Below are positions 1 to 7,995 of a stretch of DNA of 54,999 bases, one piece after another. This DNA is from Frankia sp. AgB32 (GTDB lineage: Bacteria > Actinomycetota > Actinomycetes > Frankiales > Frankiaceae), in contig NZ_JALKFX010000024.1 of the NCBI RefSeq assembly GCF_023243045.1, positions 1 to 54,999 of the forward strand, read 5' to 3'. The position numbers and the translations under genes were made by a program. How positions within the stretch are numbered: position 1 is the stretch's first letter; the number at the start of each line of letters is the position of its first letter. Under the pieces are notes generated by a model. It ran no database searches and had not been told where the DNA came from. It saw only the letters and a list, made by a program, of their open reading frames with translations.

Positions 1-42
1 CCGGGCGGGGGGGGGGGGGGGCTGGCGGGCGGGCCAACGCCG
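1..42. other. Homopolymer-rich window edge
   Basis: The window opens with a long run of G followed by further G-rich sequence, directly after which lies the stop codon of the first gene. A similar G/C homopolymer tract occurs at the far end of the window. This looks like a low-quality contig end rather than biological sequence. No feature is supported here. Confidence 0.6.
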
Positions 43-1521
43 TCAGCTCTTGGAGGACACCTCTTCGTGGTAGTCCTCGTCGACGTTGACCTCCCACACG
101 TCATGGTGGGTGCCGTCGACGATGTTCTGCACGGTCAGCATGGCGGTCAGCATCGAGTGGTCCTGGTTGTTGTAACGGTGCATGCCGTTACGGCCCACGG
201 GGTGCACGTTCGGCGCGTTCTCCGCCAGCCAGGCCCGAATGATGTCGACGTTCTGCTTGTAAGCCATATCATAGTACGGGTAGGCCTTGGGCATACGCAC
301 GACATATCCCGTTTCGACCTGACCGGACCGGATAAGGCCGAGTTCGACGAGCTCCTTGGTGGCCAGTGCGACGAGGTCCTCGTCCGAGCTGTTCCACGTC
401 TCGTCGCCCTCGAAGACGAAGTACTCCAGGCCCAGGCAGGTCTTTCCGTCCTTGACCAGGAACGGCGACCAGGACGCGAAGTTCTGGATGCGGCCGACCT
501 TCACCGTGGGGGCGTGGATGTAGATCCAGTTGTCCGGGAAACCTGCGGACTCCGGCACCACGAGGGCCACGGTGAGGAAGTCCCGGTACTTCAGCGCGTT
601 CGCCGCGTCGAGCACCTTCTGCGGCGCCGGCGGGTCCATCACCCGGACCAGCGACGAGAACGACATCGACGAGATGATCTCGTCGGCGGGGTACTGGTAC
701 TCGCTGCCGAGGTCGGACCGGGACGACTCCGGCGCGCCCGCGCCGGGGCCGTAGCCACCGGTGACCTGGGTGGAGACGCCGGTCGCCCGACCGCCAGAGT
801 GGTGGATCCTGCGGACCTTCTCCTCGAAGACGACCCGGCCACCCTGCTTGACGATCTTGTCGGTGGCGGCCTCCCACATCATCCCAGGCCCGTACTTCGG
901 GTACTGGAACTCCTCGATGAGGGACGTGATGTCCTTCTGGTTCCGCTTCGGCAGGACCGCGTTCACGATGGCGTTCATCATGGACAGGCTCTTGATCCGC
1001 TGCGCCGCCCAGTCCGAGGGCATCTCGGAGACCTGCACGCCCCACAGCTTCTCCGTGTACGTCTTGAAGAAGGTGCGGTACAGCCGCCAGCCGAAGCGGG
1101 CGACCAGCCAGTTCTCGTAGTTGCTCTGGTCCTTCGGCGGGCGGACCCGCGCTGCGGCGTAGGAGGCGATGCAGCGCGCCGCCTCGACGACGCCGAGATT
1201 GCCCAGCGCGTTCGTTGCCTTCAGCGGGTAGTCGAAGAACTTGCCGTCGTAGTAGATACGGCTCGACCGCGGCCTAAGCAGGAAGTCCTCGTCGGGGAGG
1301 ATCTCGTGCCAGAGCTTTTCGACCTCGGGAACCTTCGTGAAGAAACGGTGGCCGCCGATGTCGAAACGCCAGCCGTCCCGCTGCGCGGTACGGCTGATTC
1401 CGCCGACGACCGAGTCACCCTCGATAATCGTTACGGGCACGTCCCGTTTCACCAGCTCCCAGCCGGCGGTCAGGCCCGCCGGCCCGGCCCCGATGACGAC
1501 TACCTCTGGCTTTTCGGTCAC
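43..1521 (-). CDS. FAD-dependent oxidoreductase (amine-oxidase / protoporphyrinogen-oxidase-like)
   Basis: This is a 492-residue flavoprotein. The N-terminus carries the dinucleotide-binding motif VVIGAGPAGLTAG (about residues 8-20), a further acidic strand end (TIIEGDSVVGG), and the sequence RFDIGGHRFFTKVPEV, typical of the NAD(P)/FAD-dependent amine-oxidase / UDP-galactopyranose-mutase-like superfamily. The C-terminal part contains PVGRNGMHRYNNQDHSM, matching the family's second FAD-contacting segment. Family members oxidise or rearrange amines, porphyrinogens or nucleotide sugars. The substrate here cannot be read from sequence, but the divergent neighbour is a polyprenyl-type glycosyltransferase, so a cell-envelope glycan role is plausible. 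The start ATG at 1521 is about 240 bp from the divergent gene, leaving room for a shared promoter region. The protein is complete although it stops only 42 bp from the window edge. Family assignment is firm; specific function is open. Confidence 0.85.
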   Translation of the reverse strand: MTEKPEVVVIGAGPAGLTAGWELVKRDVPVTIIEGDSVVGGISRTAQRDGWRFDIGGHRFFTKVPEVEKLWHEILPDEDFLLRPRSSRIYYDGKFFDYPLKATNALGNLGVVEAARCIASYAAARVRPPKDQSNYENWLVARFGWRLYRTFFKTYTEKLWGVQVSEMPSDWAAQRIKSLSMMNAIVNAVLPKRNQKDITSLIEEFQYPKYGPGMMWEAATDKIVKQGGRVVFEEKVRRIHHSGGRATGVSTQVTGGYGPGAGAPESSRSDLGSEYQYPADEIISSMSFSSLVRVMDPPAPQKVLDAANALKYRDFLTVALVVPESAGFPDNWIYIHAPTVKVGRIQNFASWSPFLVKDGKTCLGLEYFVFEGDETWNSSDEDLVALATKELVELGLIRSGQVETGYVVRMPKAYPYYDMAYKQNVDIIRAWLAENAPNVHPVGRNGMHRYNNQDHSMLTAMLTVQNIVDGTHHDVWEVNVDEDYHEEVSSKS

Positions 1522-1757
1522 TGTGCCGGACCTCTCCTCAACACACCTTCATGGTCACTCCCGCCAGCCGGAAACCGTGCTGCGGCTGCGGGGGCGCCGG
1601 ACCCTGGGGCCGGCCACGGAAGGAAGTCTTGCATGGGGACGGCTGTGATCCTCCCGCACCCCCTCGCCGTTCCGGGCCGGTCAGTCGTGGTACACCCGGA
1701 CCACACCCGACGCGGGGCCGCCGTTGCCACCCGCGTGGGCTCTGGCATCGTGCGCAC

Positions 1758-3530
1758 ATGGCCTCGCCGGTCCCCGCCTCACGGACCTCCACCGTCGCCC
1801 GGCCCGCGCCGGACGGTGAGGCGCGGACACTCGCGCTGGTCCTCGTCGGCTGGTGCGCACTGGCCTGGGGCATCGCGGCGAAGGACGGCCGCTACGGCGC
1901 CTGGGCCATCGCCTGCGTCCTTCTCGGCGTCCTCACCACCGCGCTCGCGGTCGCCCGCGCCGGCGCCGGCCGCCGCTCCCGCCGGCCGCCTACCGGTGGT
2001 GCTGGGCCTACCGGTGGTGCTGGGCCTACCGGTGGTGGGGGGCCTGCCGGCGGATGGTCGGGGGGACTGGTACCGGGGAGCTGGGCGCTGCTGGCCGTCA
2101 CGGTCGGGGTCGGGCCGATCGTGCGCCATCCCCGGTACTACGCGAGCGGGTCGCTGGCCAGTGTTGCCGACGTGCTCGCGATCGCCGCCGGGCTGCTCGC
2201 CGCCGCCTCGATCGCCGCCAGCTCGATGCGCGGTACCTCGACGGCCAGTACCTCGACGGCCAGCACCGCGAGCGCCAGCACCGTGGCCGCCGAGGCCGTG
2301 GCGCGACCGGCGGCGTTCGGGCCGGCGCGGCGGGTACTCACCGCGCCGGCACTGTTCTGGGTCGTCCTCGTCCTGGCCCTCGGCGCCGGCGTCGCCACCG
2401 TGCGGGCCGCGCCGATGCCCCGCATCGACGTGTTCCACCTGCTCCAGGTCTCCGCCGCCGGGCTGGCCCACGGCGCCGACATGTACCGCCAGCAGTGGGC
2501 GCCAAGCCGCGCCACCTACGGCGTCGACGGGCTGTTCGACGTCTACCCGTACCTGCCGCTGACCACGGTGCTGCTCGCGCCGTTCCGGCTGCTGTTCGGT
2601 GATGTCCGTTACGGCCTGCTGCTGGCGCTCGCGGTCGCGGCGCTGTGCGCGCGGCGCCTCGCCGCCGGTGGCGCTGACCGTCCGGGCGCTCGGCCCGCAC
2701 CCGCGCTCGCGATGCTGCCGCTGCTGGTCGTGATCCTGCCCGAGTCGATGTACGCGCTGCAGCAGTCGTGGACGGAGCCGCTGCTCGTCGCCTGCCTGGC
2801 GGCGATGGTCCTCGCCGTGCGGGGCGGGCACCCCCGCGCGGCCGTGGTCGCGTTCGCGCTGGCCCTCGCCGCGAAGCAGCACATCGTCCTGCTGCTGCCG
2901 GTCGCCGCGCTGTGGCCGGCGTTCGGCGCGCGGCGGGCGGGACTCGCCGCGGGGCTCGCGGCGCTGCTCGTCGCCCCCTGGGTGCTCGCCGGACCGCGGG
3001 ACTTCGTCGACGACGCCGTCTGGACGAACCTGCACTACCAGGTGCTCGGGCACTCACTGTCGGTGCCGGGCTGGGCGTCCCATTTCGGGATCACCCTCGG
3101 CTTCCTGCCGGCGCTGGTCGCGCTGGTCGCGGCCTGCGCCGGCGTCTGGTGGGCCCGCGGCGACGCCGCCGGGTTCTGCCTCGGTGGCGCGCTGGTTCTG
3201 GTCGTGCTGGACCTGATGAACAAGCAGACGTTCTTCAACCACTACACGCTGCCGATGGGCCTGCTCGACCTCGCCGCGGTGCTTCTCGGCGAGCAGGTGC
3301 TCCCGGGCGAGCCGGTGCCGGGGGGGGCCGCCGGGGGGGGGGGGGGGGGGCCCCGGGGGGGGGGGGGGGCCCCCCCACAGCCCGCGACCGCGGTGGCCGG
3401 CCGGACGGGGCGAGCGAGAAAGATTCCAAAGAAGTCCCCCGGCTCATTTGACACCTACCGGTCCTGGCCCTGTATGGTGAAGACACACCGACGCGGGGTG
3501 GAGCAGCTCGGTAGCTCGCTGGGCTCATAA
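1758..3530 (+). CDS. Polytopic membrane glycosyltransferase, GT87/DUF2029-like (3' end unreliable)
   Basis: From ATG 1758 (MASPVPASRTS) the frame encodes a hydrophobic multi-span protein with alternating Leu/Val/Ala-rich segments and loops such as MPRIDVFHLLQVSAAGL and YPYLPLTTVLLAPFRLLFG. These resemble the acidic first loop and polytopic core of the glycosyltransferase-87 (DUF2029) family, which transfers sugars from polyprenyl-phosphate donors at the outer membrane face. An 18-bp minisatellite encodes a PTGGAG repeat near residue 80. The last convincing residues are around 3318 (LLGEQVLPGEP). Beyond that the frame runs through G homopolymers and stops only inside the tRNA gene, which is implausible. 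A one-base error in the G-run would instead give a stop at 3449-3451, just before the tRNA. The true C-terminus is therefore unknown. Start choice is moderate because no strong ribosome-binding site is visible. Confidence 0.7.
   Translation: MASPVPASRTSTVARPAPDGEARTLALVLVGWCALAWGIAAKDGRYGAWAIACVLLGVLTTALAVARAGAGRRSRRPPTGGAGPTGGAGPTGGGGPAGGWSGGLVPGSWALLAVTVGVGPIVRHPRYYASGSLASVADVLAIAAGLLAAASIAASSMRGTSTASTSTASTASASTVAAEAVARPAAFGPARRVLTAPALFWVVLVLALGAGVATVRAAPMPRIDVFHLLQVSAAGLAHGADMYRQQWAPSRATYGVDGLFDVYPYLPLTTVLLAPFRLLFGDVRYGLLLALAVAALCARRLAAGGADRPGARPAPALAMLPLLVVILPESMYALQQSWTEPLLVACLAAMVLAVRGGHPRAAVVAFALALAAKQHIVLLLPVAALWPAFGARRAGLAAGLAALLVAPWVLAGPRDFVDDAVWTNLHYQVLGHSLSVPGWASHFGITLGFLPALVALVAACAGVWWARGDAAGFCLGGALVLVVLDLMNKQTFFNHYTLPMGLLDLAAVLLGEQVLPGEPVPGGAAGGGGGGPRGGGGAPPQPATAVAGRTGRARKIPKKSPGSFDTYRSWPCMVKTHRRGVEQLGSSLGS
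1989..2042 (+). repeat. 18-bp in-frame minisatellite, three copies
   Basis: The unit CCTACCGGTGGTGCTGGG occurs twice perfectly (1989-2006, 2007-2024) and a third time with changes near its end (2025-2042). It is a multiple of three, so it keeps the glycosyltransferase frame and encodes a Pro-Thr-Gly-Gly-Ala-Gly repeat in a cytoplasmic or loop segment between predicted membrane spans. Confidence 0.85.
3319..3378. other. G/C homopolymer tract, probable sequence error
   Basis: Several runs of 6 to 19 consecutive G are interrupted only by short CC, CCCC or CCCCCCC stretches. Such a tract is hard to sequence and assemble. It coincides with the point where the upstream reading frame stops looking like protein, so a wrong run length is likely here. 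An internal join between contigs is also possible. Confidence 0.6.
3448..3478 (+). promoter_or_regulatory. Promoter of the initiator tRNA gene
   Basis: TTGACA (3448-3453) is a perfect -35 hexamer and TATGGT (3473-3478) a good -10. The spacing is 19 bp, slightly long. The -10 ends 13 bp before the tRNA, matching a short 5' leader. It is one of the best housekeeping-type promoters in the window. Confidence 0.75.
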
Positions 3531-3565
3531 CCCAGAGGTCGCAGGTTCAAATCCTGCCCCCGCTA
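3492..3565 (+). tRNA. Initiator tRNA-Met (CAU)
   Basis: The 74-nt cloverleaf folds cleanly: acceptor stem GCGGGG pairing with CCCCGC, a D arm, anticodon loop CTCATAA with anticodon CAT, and a T arm GCAGG-TTCAAAT-CCTGC. Two hallmarks identify it as the initiator rather than an elongator: position 1 (C) cannot pair with position 72 (T), and the anticodon stem has three consecutive G-C pairs (GGG/CCC). The 3' CCA is not encoded. It has its own promoter upstream and a strong intrinsic terminator 8 bp downstream, so it is a single-gene transcription unit. Confidence 0.97.
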
Positions 3566-3572
3566 CAAAGAG

Positions 3573-3610
3573 AAAAAGACTCTCGGGAGAAACTTCCCGG
3601 GAGTCTTTTT
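3573..3610 (+). terminator. Intrinsic terminator of the initiator tRNA
   Basis: A 16-bp stem (3573-3588 with 3595-3610, one G-T pair) surrounds the loop GAAACT and ends in five T residues. The A-run on the left arm pairs with the T-run, a textbook Rho-independent terminator and an unusually strong one for such GC-rich DNA. Confidence 0.9.
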
Positions 3611-3756
3611 CATTGTTTAGTCGTCCGCTCACGGCGGACGGCTGTGCCGCCAGGCCCGAGGCCGAACGCAGGCACCGGCCGCCCGGCGCGTCGCAGCTGG
3701 TGCGAGAGCGGTGCCGCCGCCCGGCCCGGCGGGTCCGGCCCGGCGGCCCTGGTGGG

Positions 3757-4023
3757 TCAGCGTGGGCCGGGGCGGGGCGTGCGCCAGGGAGTGGCCGGTC
3801 GGGCCGCCTCGGCCGCGCGTACGAGCGCCTGTGCCAGGCGGCGGGCCTCATCGGGATCCAGGTAGGCCGCCGCGAGCGTGTCGAGCATCGGGGCGTCCAC
3901 GCGGAGCAGGATCACCGGAGCTCCGGTGGCGCTCGCCGGTGGTTCGGGCCGCACGGTGATCTCCGCCTGGCCGATGCGCGTAATTATTATGCCGTCCTGC
4001 GGGTCATGGTGGACTAGCGCCAT
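3757..4023 (-). CDS. Small conserved-looking hypothetical protein
   Basis: The frame encodes 88 residues starting MALVHHDPQDGIII. An alternative GTG lies two codons upstream at 4029. GGGG five bases before ATG 4023 can serve as ribosome-binding site. The protein has an N-terminal beta-rich half (ITRIGQAEITVRPE, VILLRVDAPML) and a C-terminal helix YLDPDEARRLAQALVRAAEAA, so it looks like a folded small domain rather than a random GC-rich frame. There are no membrane segments or metal-binding Cys/His clusters. It lies alone between the tRNA and the Lrp-type regulator, and the upstream region is locally AT-rich. I do not recognise the family and assign no function. Confidence 0.55.
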   Translation of the reverse strand: MALVHHDPQDGIIITRIGQAEITVRPEPPASATGAPVILLRVDAPMLDTLAAAYLDPDEARRLAQALVRAAEAARPATPWRTPRPGPR

Positions 4024-4300
4024 GCTCACCCCATCGTGTCTGGGCCGAGTTCGTTTGACCGTCGTTACGTATGTTGGACTCTTGTTGGTGCTTTATGGTT
4101 GTGCGTTGAGCGTGTCATCGGGGTGACCCTGCCGACCGTTCCCGTCTCTGGCCGCCTCACGCACGACGCGTGGTAATGGATTCGCGCGGGCAGGCCCTGG
4201 TGGGCTGTTTGACCCGGACTTTCCCACGTCGTCGCATTCCGTCGGCGGTGACCGGTGCGCCCGTCGGTGCCCCGTCCCCGTGTGGTCCGTTCTCGGCGCC

Positions 4301-4789
4301 TCAGCGCACTCCCCAGGTGTAGGTCTGTTTCACCAGTCGCAGGTAGACGAAGGTCTCCGTGGCGAGTACCTGCGACATCGCCCGTATTCGCGAGTTGATG
4401 AGCTCCAGCAGGTGGTCGTCGTTCTCGGCGACGAGTTCCGCGATGATGTCGAACGAGCCCGCGGTGAGCACGACGTAGTCCACCTCGGGCAGCGTGGCGA
4501 TCGCCTCGGCGACGATCCGGCTGTCGCCCGTCACCCGCACGCCGATCATGGCCTCGCGGTGGAAGCCCACCCGCAGCGGATCGGTGACCGCCACGATCTG
4601 CATGACGCCTGCGTCGAGCAGGCGCTGGACCCGCTGGCGCACCGCGGCCTCGGAGAGCCCGACGGCGGTCGCCATCGCGGCGTAGGAGCGCCGGCCGTCC
4701 TGCTGGAGCTGCTCGATGATGGCCTTGTTGACGTCGTCGAGCAGGCCGTCCGGGGAGGGCCGCTGGCCGAGCGGCCGTCGAGACTGCAC
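4301..4789 (-). CDS. Lrp/AsnC-family transcriptional regulator
   Basis: This is a 162-residue regulator of amino-acid or nitrogen metabolism. The N-terminal helix-turn-helix is seen in LLDDVNKAIIEQLQQDGRRSYAAMATAVGLSEAAVRQRVQRLLDAGVMQ-type sequence (about residues 16-65), followed by an RAM/AsnC ligand-binding half with MIGVRVTGD, LPEVDYVVLTAGSFDIIAELV and a closing beta strand ATETFVYLRL. The start is chosen at GTG 4789 because GGAGGA lies six bases upstream and the resulting length equals the family norm. The open frame extends further upstream but only as Arg-rich noise. It diverges from the aminotransferase at 5019 with a 229-bp spacer containing an AT-rich patch. Lrp-type genes commonly control the divergent neighbour and themselves, so it probably regulates the aminotransferase/dehydrogenase cluster; that link is inference. 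Confidence 0.9.
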   Translation of the reverse strand: MQSRRPLGQRPSPDGLLDDVNKAIIEQLQQDGRRSYAAMATAVGLSEAAVRQRVQRLLDAGVMQIVAVTDPLRVGFHREAMIGVRVTGDSRIVAEAIATLPEVDYVVLTAGSFDIIAELVAENDDHLLELINSRIRAMSQVLATETFVYLRLVKQTYTWGVR

Positions 4790-4921
4790 CCGGCATCCTC
4801 CTCGTCCCGCCCGGCGGCGGTGCTGGGCCGCCCGCTGGTCGGGTACCCGGTGTCGCCGGTGGCCCATGCGTCCGACGAGCGTCTGCTGTCATGGTATGGC
4901 TACCCCCGACCAAACTGGGAA

Positions 4922-4944
4922 GCGATTCAAAAATCGGGTTTTCT
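4922..4944. promoter_or_regulatory. AT-rich candidate operator between Lrp gene and aminotransferase
   Basis: In a strongly GC-rich spacer, the segment GATTCAAAAATCGGGTTTTC stands out: an A-run and a T-run placed symmetrically around TCGGG. Lrp-type proteins prefer AT-rich imperfect palindromes. The site is about 75-95 bp before the aminotransferase start. It is a candidate only; a TTGACC hexamer at 4964-4969 may be a -35 element, but no convincing -10 follows it. Confidence 0.3.
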
Positions 4945-5018
4945 CGACGGATTCCATCGCCGCTTGACCCTCAGCGCTACGCTTTCAGTAGGCGTCTGCC
5001 GGAAGGGGTGCATGGACG

Positions 5019-6422
5019 GTGTCGAAGCTGATGGGGACCCGTAGCGGTGTCAGCCACACGGCGCTCCAGGCCAGAGCGACGGAGCTCACCGAGCGGGAGG
5101 AGGCTCGTCTGCGGGCCCGCACCGGCGGGTCGGAGCGGTTGCACGCGCGGGCGGCGCGCTCGATGACGTCCGGCGTGCCGTCGTCCTACCAGGTCCGCGA
5201 CCCGTGGCCGATCTATCTCACGCACGGCCGCGGCTCGCTCGTGTGGGACGTGGACGGCACCGAGTACTCCGACTTCCACAACGGCTACGGGTCGATGGTG
5301 CAGGGGCACGCGCACCCGGCGATCGTGCGGGCGGTCAGCGAGCGGATCGCGCTCGGCAGTCATTTCGCCATGCCGACGGAGGACTCGGTCATCGTCAGCG
5401 AGGAGCTGGTCCGCCGCTTCGGCCTGCCGCAGTGGCGGTACGTGAACTCGGGCTCCGAGGCGACGATGGACGCGATCCGCATCGCCCGCGGGGTGACCGG
5501 CCGCGAGACCATCATCAAGATCTTCGGTTCGTACCACGGTCACCACGACTACGTGATGGTCTCGATCGGCACTCCGTACGACGACATCGGCCCCGCCGAC
5601 CACATGAACTCCCTCGGCTACGGCGCGGGGATCCCGCGGGCGGTCGTCGAGCTCACCGTCCCGGTTCCGTTCAACGACGCCCCGGCGATGGAACGCCGGA
5701 TCTCCGACCTTGCCGCGCAGGGCCGGCTGCCCGCCTGTGTGATCATGGAGCCGGCGATGATGAACCTCGGCGTCGTCCTGCCGGAGCCCGGCTATCTGGC
5801 CGCGGTCCGGGAGATCACCAGCCGGCACGGCATCATCCTGATCTTCGACGAGGTCAAGACCGGCCTGTGCGTCGCCCCCGGCGGCGCCACCGAACGCTTC
5901 GGGGTGCGCCCGGACATGGTGACCCTCGCCAAGGCGCTGGGCGGCGGGCTGCCCTCCGGGGCGATCGGCGCCACGGCGGAGATCATGGAGATCGTCGCCA
6001 GCGACCGGGTGAAGCAGGTCGGCACCTACAGCGGAAACCCGCTGTCGATGGCCGCGGCCCGGGCGAGCCTGTTCGAGGTCCTCACCGACGACGCCTACGC
6101 CCACCTGGACCGCCTGAACGACCGGCTGATCGCCGGCTGCGACGCCATCCTGGCCCGGTACGGCCTGCCCGGCTACACCGTCGGCATCAGTTCCAAGGGC
6201 TGTGTGAACTTCACCGACGCGCCCATCCGGGACTACACCTCCTTCATGGCGCACCAGTTCGCGGAGCTGCCGGACCTCGGCTGGCTCTACAACGCCAACC
6301 GGGGAGTCCTGATGGCGCCGGGCCGTGAGGAGGAGTGGACCCTCTCCGTCCAGCACACCGACGCCGACGTCGACCGCTACCTCGACAGCCTCGACAGCCT
6401 CGCCCACGACCTCACCACCTGA
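5019..6422 (+). CDS. PLP-dependent class III aminotransferase (aspartate aminotransferase family, GSA-aminomutase-like)
   Basis: This 467-residue fold-type-I PLP enzyme starts at GTG 5019. Diagnostic elements in order are YSDFHNGYGSMVQGHAHPAI, the phosphate-binding turn NSGSEATMDAIRIAR (about residue 145), the aromatic stack GSYHGHHDYV, the pyridine-contacting Asp in ILIFDEVKTGL (about residue 280), and the Schiff-base lysine in VTLAKALGGGLPSGAIG (about residue 306). These place it in the class III aminotransferase / glutamate-1-semialdehyde aminomutase group. It does not sit with haem genes, so a catabolic omega-amino-acid or diamine transaminase is more likely than hemL. It is followed by an aldehyde dehydrogenase and a hydrolase in the same direction, which fits deamination, oxidation and hydrolysis of one substrate. 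The stop codon lies within the first unit of a 16-bp tandem repeat. Confidence 0.9.
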   Translation: MSKLMGTRSGVSHTALQARATELTEREEARLRARTGGSERLHARAARSMTSGVPSSYQVRDPWPIYLTHGRGSLVWDVDGTEYSDFHNGYGSMVQGHAHPAIVRAVSERIALGSHFAMPTEDSVIVSEELVRRFGLPQWRYVNSGSEATMDAIRIARGVTGRETIIKIFGSYHGHHDYVMVSIGTPYDDIGPADHMNSLGYGAGIPRAVVELTVPVPFNDAPAMERRISDLAAQGRLPACVIMEPAMMNLGVVLPEPGYLAAVREITSRHGIILIFDEVKTGLCVAPGGATERFGVRPDMVTLAKALGGGLPSGAIGATAEIMEIVASDRVKQVGTYSGNPLSMAAARASLFEVLTDDAYAHLDRLNDRLIAGCDAILARYGLPGYTVGISSKGCVNFTDAPIRDYTSFMAHQFAELPDLGWLYNANRGVLMAPGREEEWTLSVQHTDADVDRYLDSLDSLAHDLTT

Positions 6423-6512
6423 GACGGCACCCACCTGAGACGGCACCCACCTGAGACGGCACCCACCTGAGACGGCACCCACCTGAGACGGCACCCACTT
6501 GACAGCGCACCC
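6417..6512 (+). repeat. 16-bp minisatellite spanning an aminotransferase stop codon
   Basis: Five perfect head-to-tail copies of ACCTGAGACGGCACCC occupy 6417-6496 and a degenerate sixth copy (ACTTGACAGCGCACCC) occupies 6497-6512. The TGA of the first copy is the stop codon of the aminotransferase, so the array grew from the gene end into the spacer. It ends nine bases before the ribosome-binding site of the aldehyde dehydrogenase. Confidence 0.95.
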
Positions 6513-6531
6513 GGCATGCAGGAGGAGACGA

Positions 6532-7962
6532 ATGGACGCGATCCTCGCCAACCTGATCGGCGGCGAACCGGCCCAGGCGGCCGATGGGCAGACGATGGCG
6601 CTCATCGACCCATCCACCGGGACGGAGCTGGCCCAGGCCCCCCGCTCGGGTCCCGTGGACATCGACGACGCCGTCGGCGCCGCGGCGACGGCGTTCGAGA
6701 CCTGGCGCGACACCACCCCGTCGGAGCGGGCCCGGGCGCTGCTGCGGCTGGCGGATGCGTTGGAGGAGCGGGCTGACGAGGTCGCCGCGGTGGAGAGCGC
6801 GAACACCGGCAAGCCCCTGCGCCTGACCGTGACGGAGGAGATCGGCCCGTCCGCGGATCAGCTCCGCTTCTTCGCCGGGGCGGCGCGCCTGCTGGAAGGC
6901 CGCGCCGCCGGGGAGTACCTGGCCGGCCACACCAGCTACGTCCGCCGCGAGCCGGTCGGGGTGTGCGCTCAGGTCACCCCGTGGAACTACCCGCTGATGA
7001 TGGCGGTGTGGAAGATCGCCCCGGCGATCGCCGCCGGCAACACGGTCGTGCTCAAGCCGGCCGACACCACGCCCGCGTCCAGTCTGCTGCTCGCGGAGCT
7101 CGCCGCCGAGTTCCTCCCACCCGGGGTTCTCAACGTGGTGTGCGGCGACCGGGACACCGGGCGGGCCCTCGTCGCCCATCCGGGGCCGGCGATGGTGTCG
7201 GTGACGGGCAGCGTGCGCGCCGGTATGGAGGTCGCTCGAGCGGCGGCCGACACCCTCAAACGGGTGCACCTGGAGCTCGGGGGGAAGGCTCCGGTCATCG
7301 TCTTCGACGATGTCGACGCGGCTGCCGTCGCCGCCGACATCGCCGCGGCCGCGTACTTCAACGCCGGCCAGGACTGCACGGCGGCGACCCGCGTACTGGC
7401 CGCGCCCGGCATTCACGACGAGCTGGCCGCAGCCCTCGCGAAGGCCGCCCGGGACACCGTGACCGGCTCACCGGACGAGTCCGGCGTCGACTACGGGCCG
7501 CTGAACAGCTCCGGTCAGCTCGAGCGGGTCGGCGGTTTCGTCGAGCGGGCGCCGGCGCACGCCGAGGTGCTCGCCGGCGGCGCGCCGCTGCGCCGGCCGG
7601 GCTACTTCTATCCCGCCACGGTCGTCGCCGGCCTGCGTCAGGACGACGAGCTGGTCCAGTCGGAGGTCTTCGGACCGGTCATCACCCTGCAGCGGTTCGA
7701 TTCCGAGGACGCGGCGGTGGCCTGGGCCAACGGAGTGGAGTACGGCCTGGCCGCCAGCGTGTGGACGCATGACCACGGCCGCGCGATGCGGGTCGCGCGG
7801 CGGCTGGACTTCGGCTGCGTCTGGATCAACACTCATATCCGGATCGTCGCGGAGATGCCGCACGGCGGCTTCGGACGAAGTGGCTACGGCAAGGACCTTT
7901 CCGTGTACGGCCTGGAGGACTACACCCGGATAAAGCACGTAATGAGCAACATCGAGTTCTGA
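6532..7962 (+). CDS. NAD(P)-dependent aldehyde dehydrogenase (gamma-aminobutyraldehyde-dehydrogenase-like)
   Basis: This is a 476-residue member of the aldehyde dehydrogenase superfamily, oxidising an aldehyde to the acid with NAD(P). Hallmarks are the substrate/cofactor segment VTPWNYPLMMAVWKIAPAIAAGN (around residue 145), the cofactor lysine in [18 protein letters not shown], the general-base glutamate in HLELGGKAP (about residue 246), the catalytic cysteine in NAGQDCTAATRV (about residue 280), and EVFGPVI. NAGQDC rather than NQGQ.C is common in gamma-aminobutyraldehyde and related amino-aldehyde dehydrogenases. The ATG at 6532 is preceded by GGAGGAG four bases upstream and is clearly better than a TTG eleven codons earlier inside the repeat. 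It lies 109 bp after the aminotransferase and 33 bp before the hydrolase, so the three probably form one operon for amine or omega-amino-acid breakdown. Confidence 0.92.
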   Translation: MDAILANLIGGEPAQAADGQTMALIDPSTGTELAQAPRSGPVDIDDAVGAAATAFETWRDTTPSERARALLRLADALEERADEVAAVESANTGKPLRLTVTEEIGPSADQLRFFAGAARLLEGRAAGEYLAGHTSYVRREPVGVCAQVTPWNYPLMMAVWKIAPAIAAGNTVVLKPADTTPASSLLLAELAAEFLPPGVLNVVCGDRDTGRALVAHPGPAMVSVTGSVRAGMEVARAAADTLKRVHLELGGKAPVIVFDDVDAAAVAADIAAAAYFNAGQDCTAATRVLAAPGIHDELAAALAKAARDTVTGSPDESGVDYGPLNSSGQLERVGGFVERAPAHAEVLAGGAPLRRPGYFYPATVVAGLRQDDELVQSEVFGPVITLQRFDSEDAAVAWANGVEYGLAASVWTHDHGRAMRVARRLDFGCVWINTHIRIVAEMPHGGFGRSGYGKDLSVYGLEDYTRIKHVMSNIEF

Positions 7963-7995
7963 CGTTCGGCGGGCGAGAAGAGGTCGGCCTCGGAC

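Noticed and set aside
67-2562. Plus-strand open frame of about 830 codons at the window start
   Set aside because: Antisense to the flavoprotein and then out of frame with the glycosyltransferase; no protein family features.
3525-3851. Minus-strand frame ending in GAGFEPATSGL
   Set aside because: This ending is the familiar false peptide obtained by translating the antisense of a tRNA gene; it overlaps the initiator tRNA.
4977-6812. Minus-strand open frame of about 610 codons
   Set aside because: Antisense to the aminotransferase and aldehyde dehydrogenase and reads through the 16-bp repeat; no domains.
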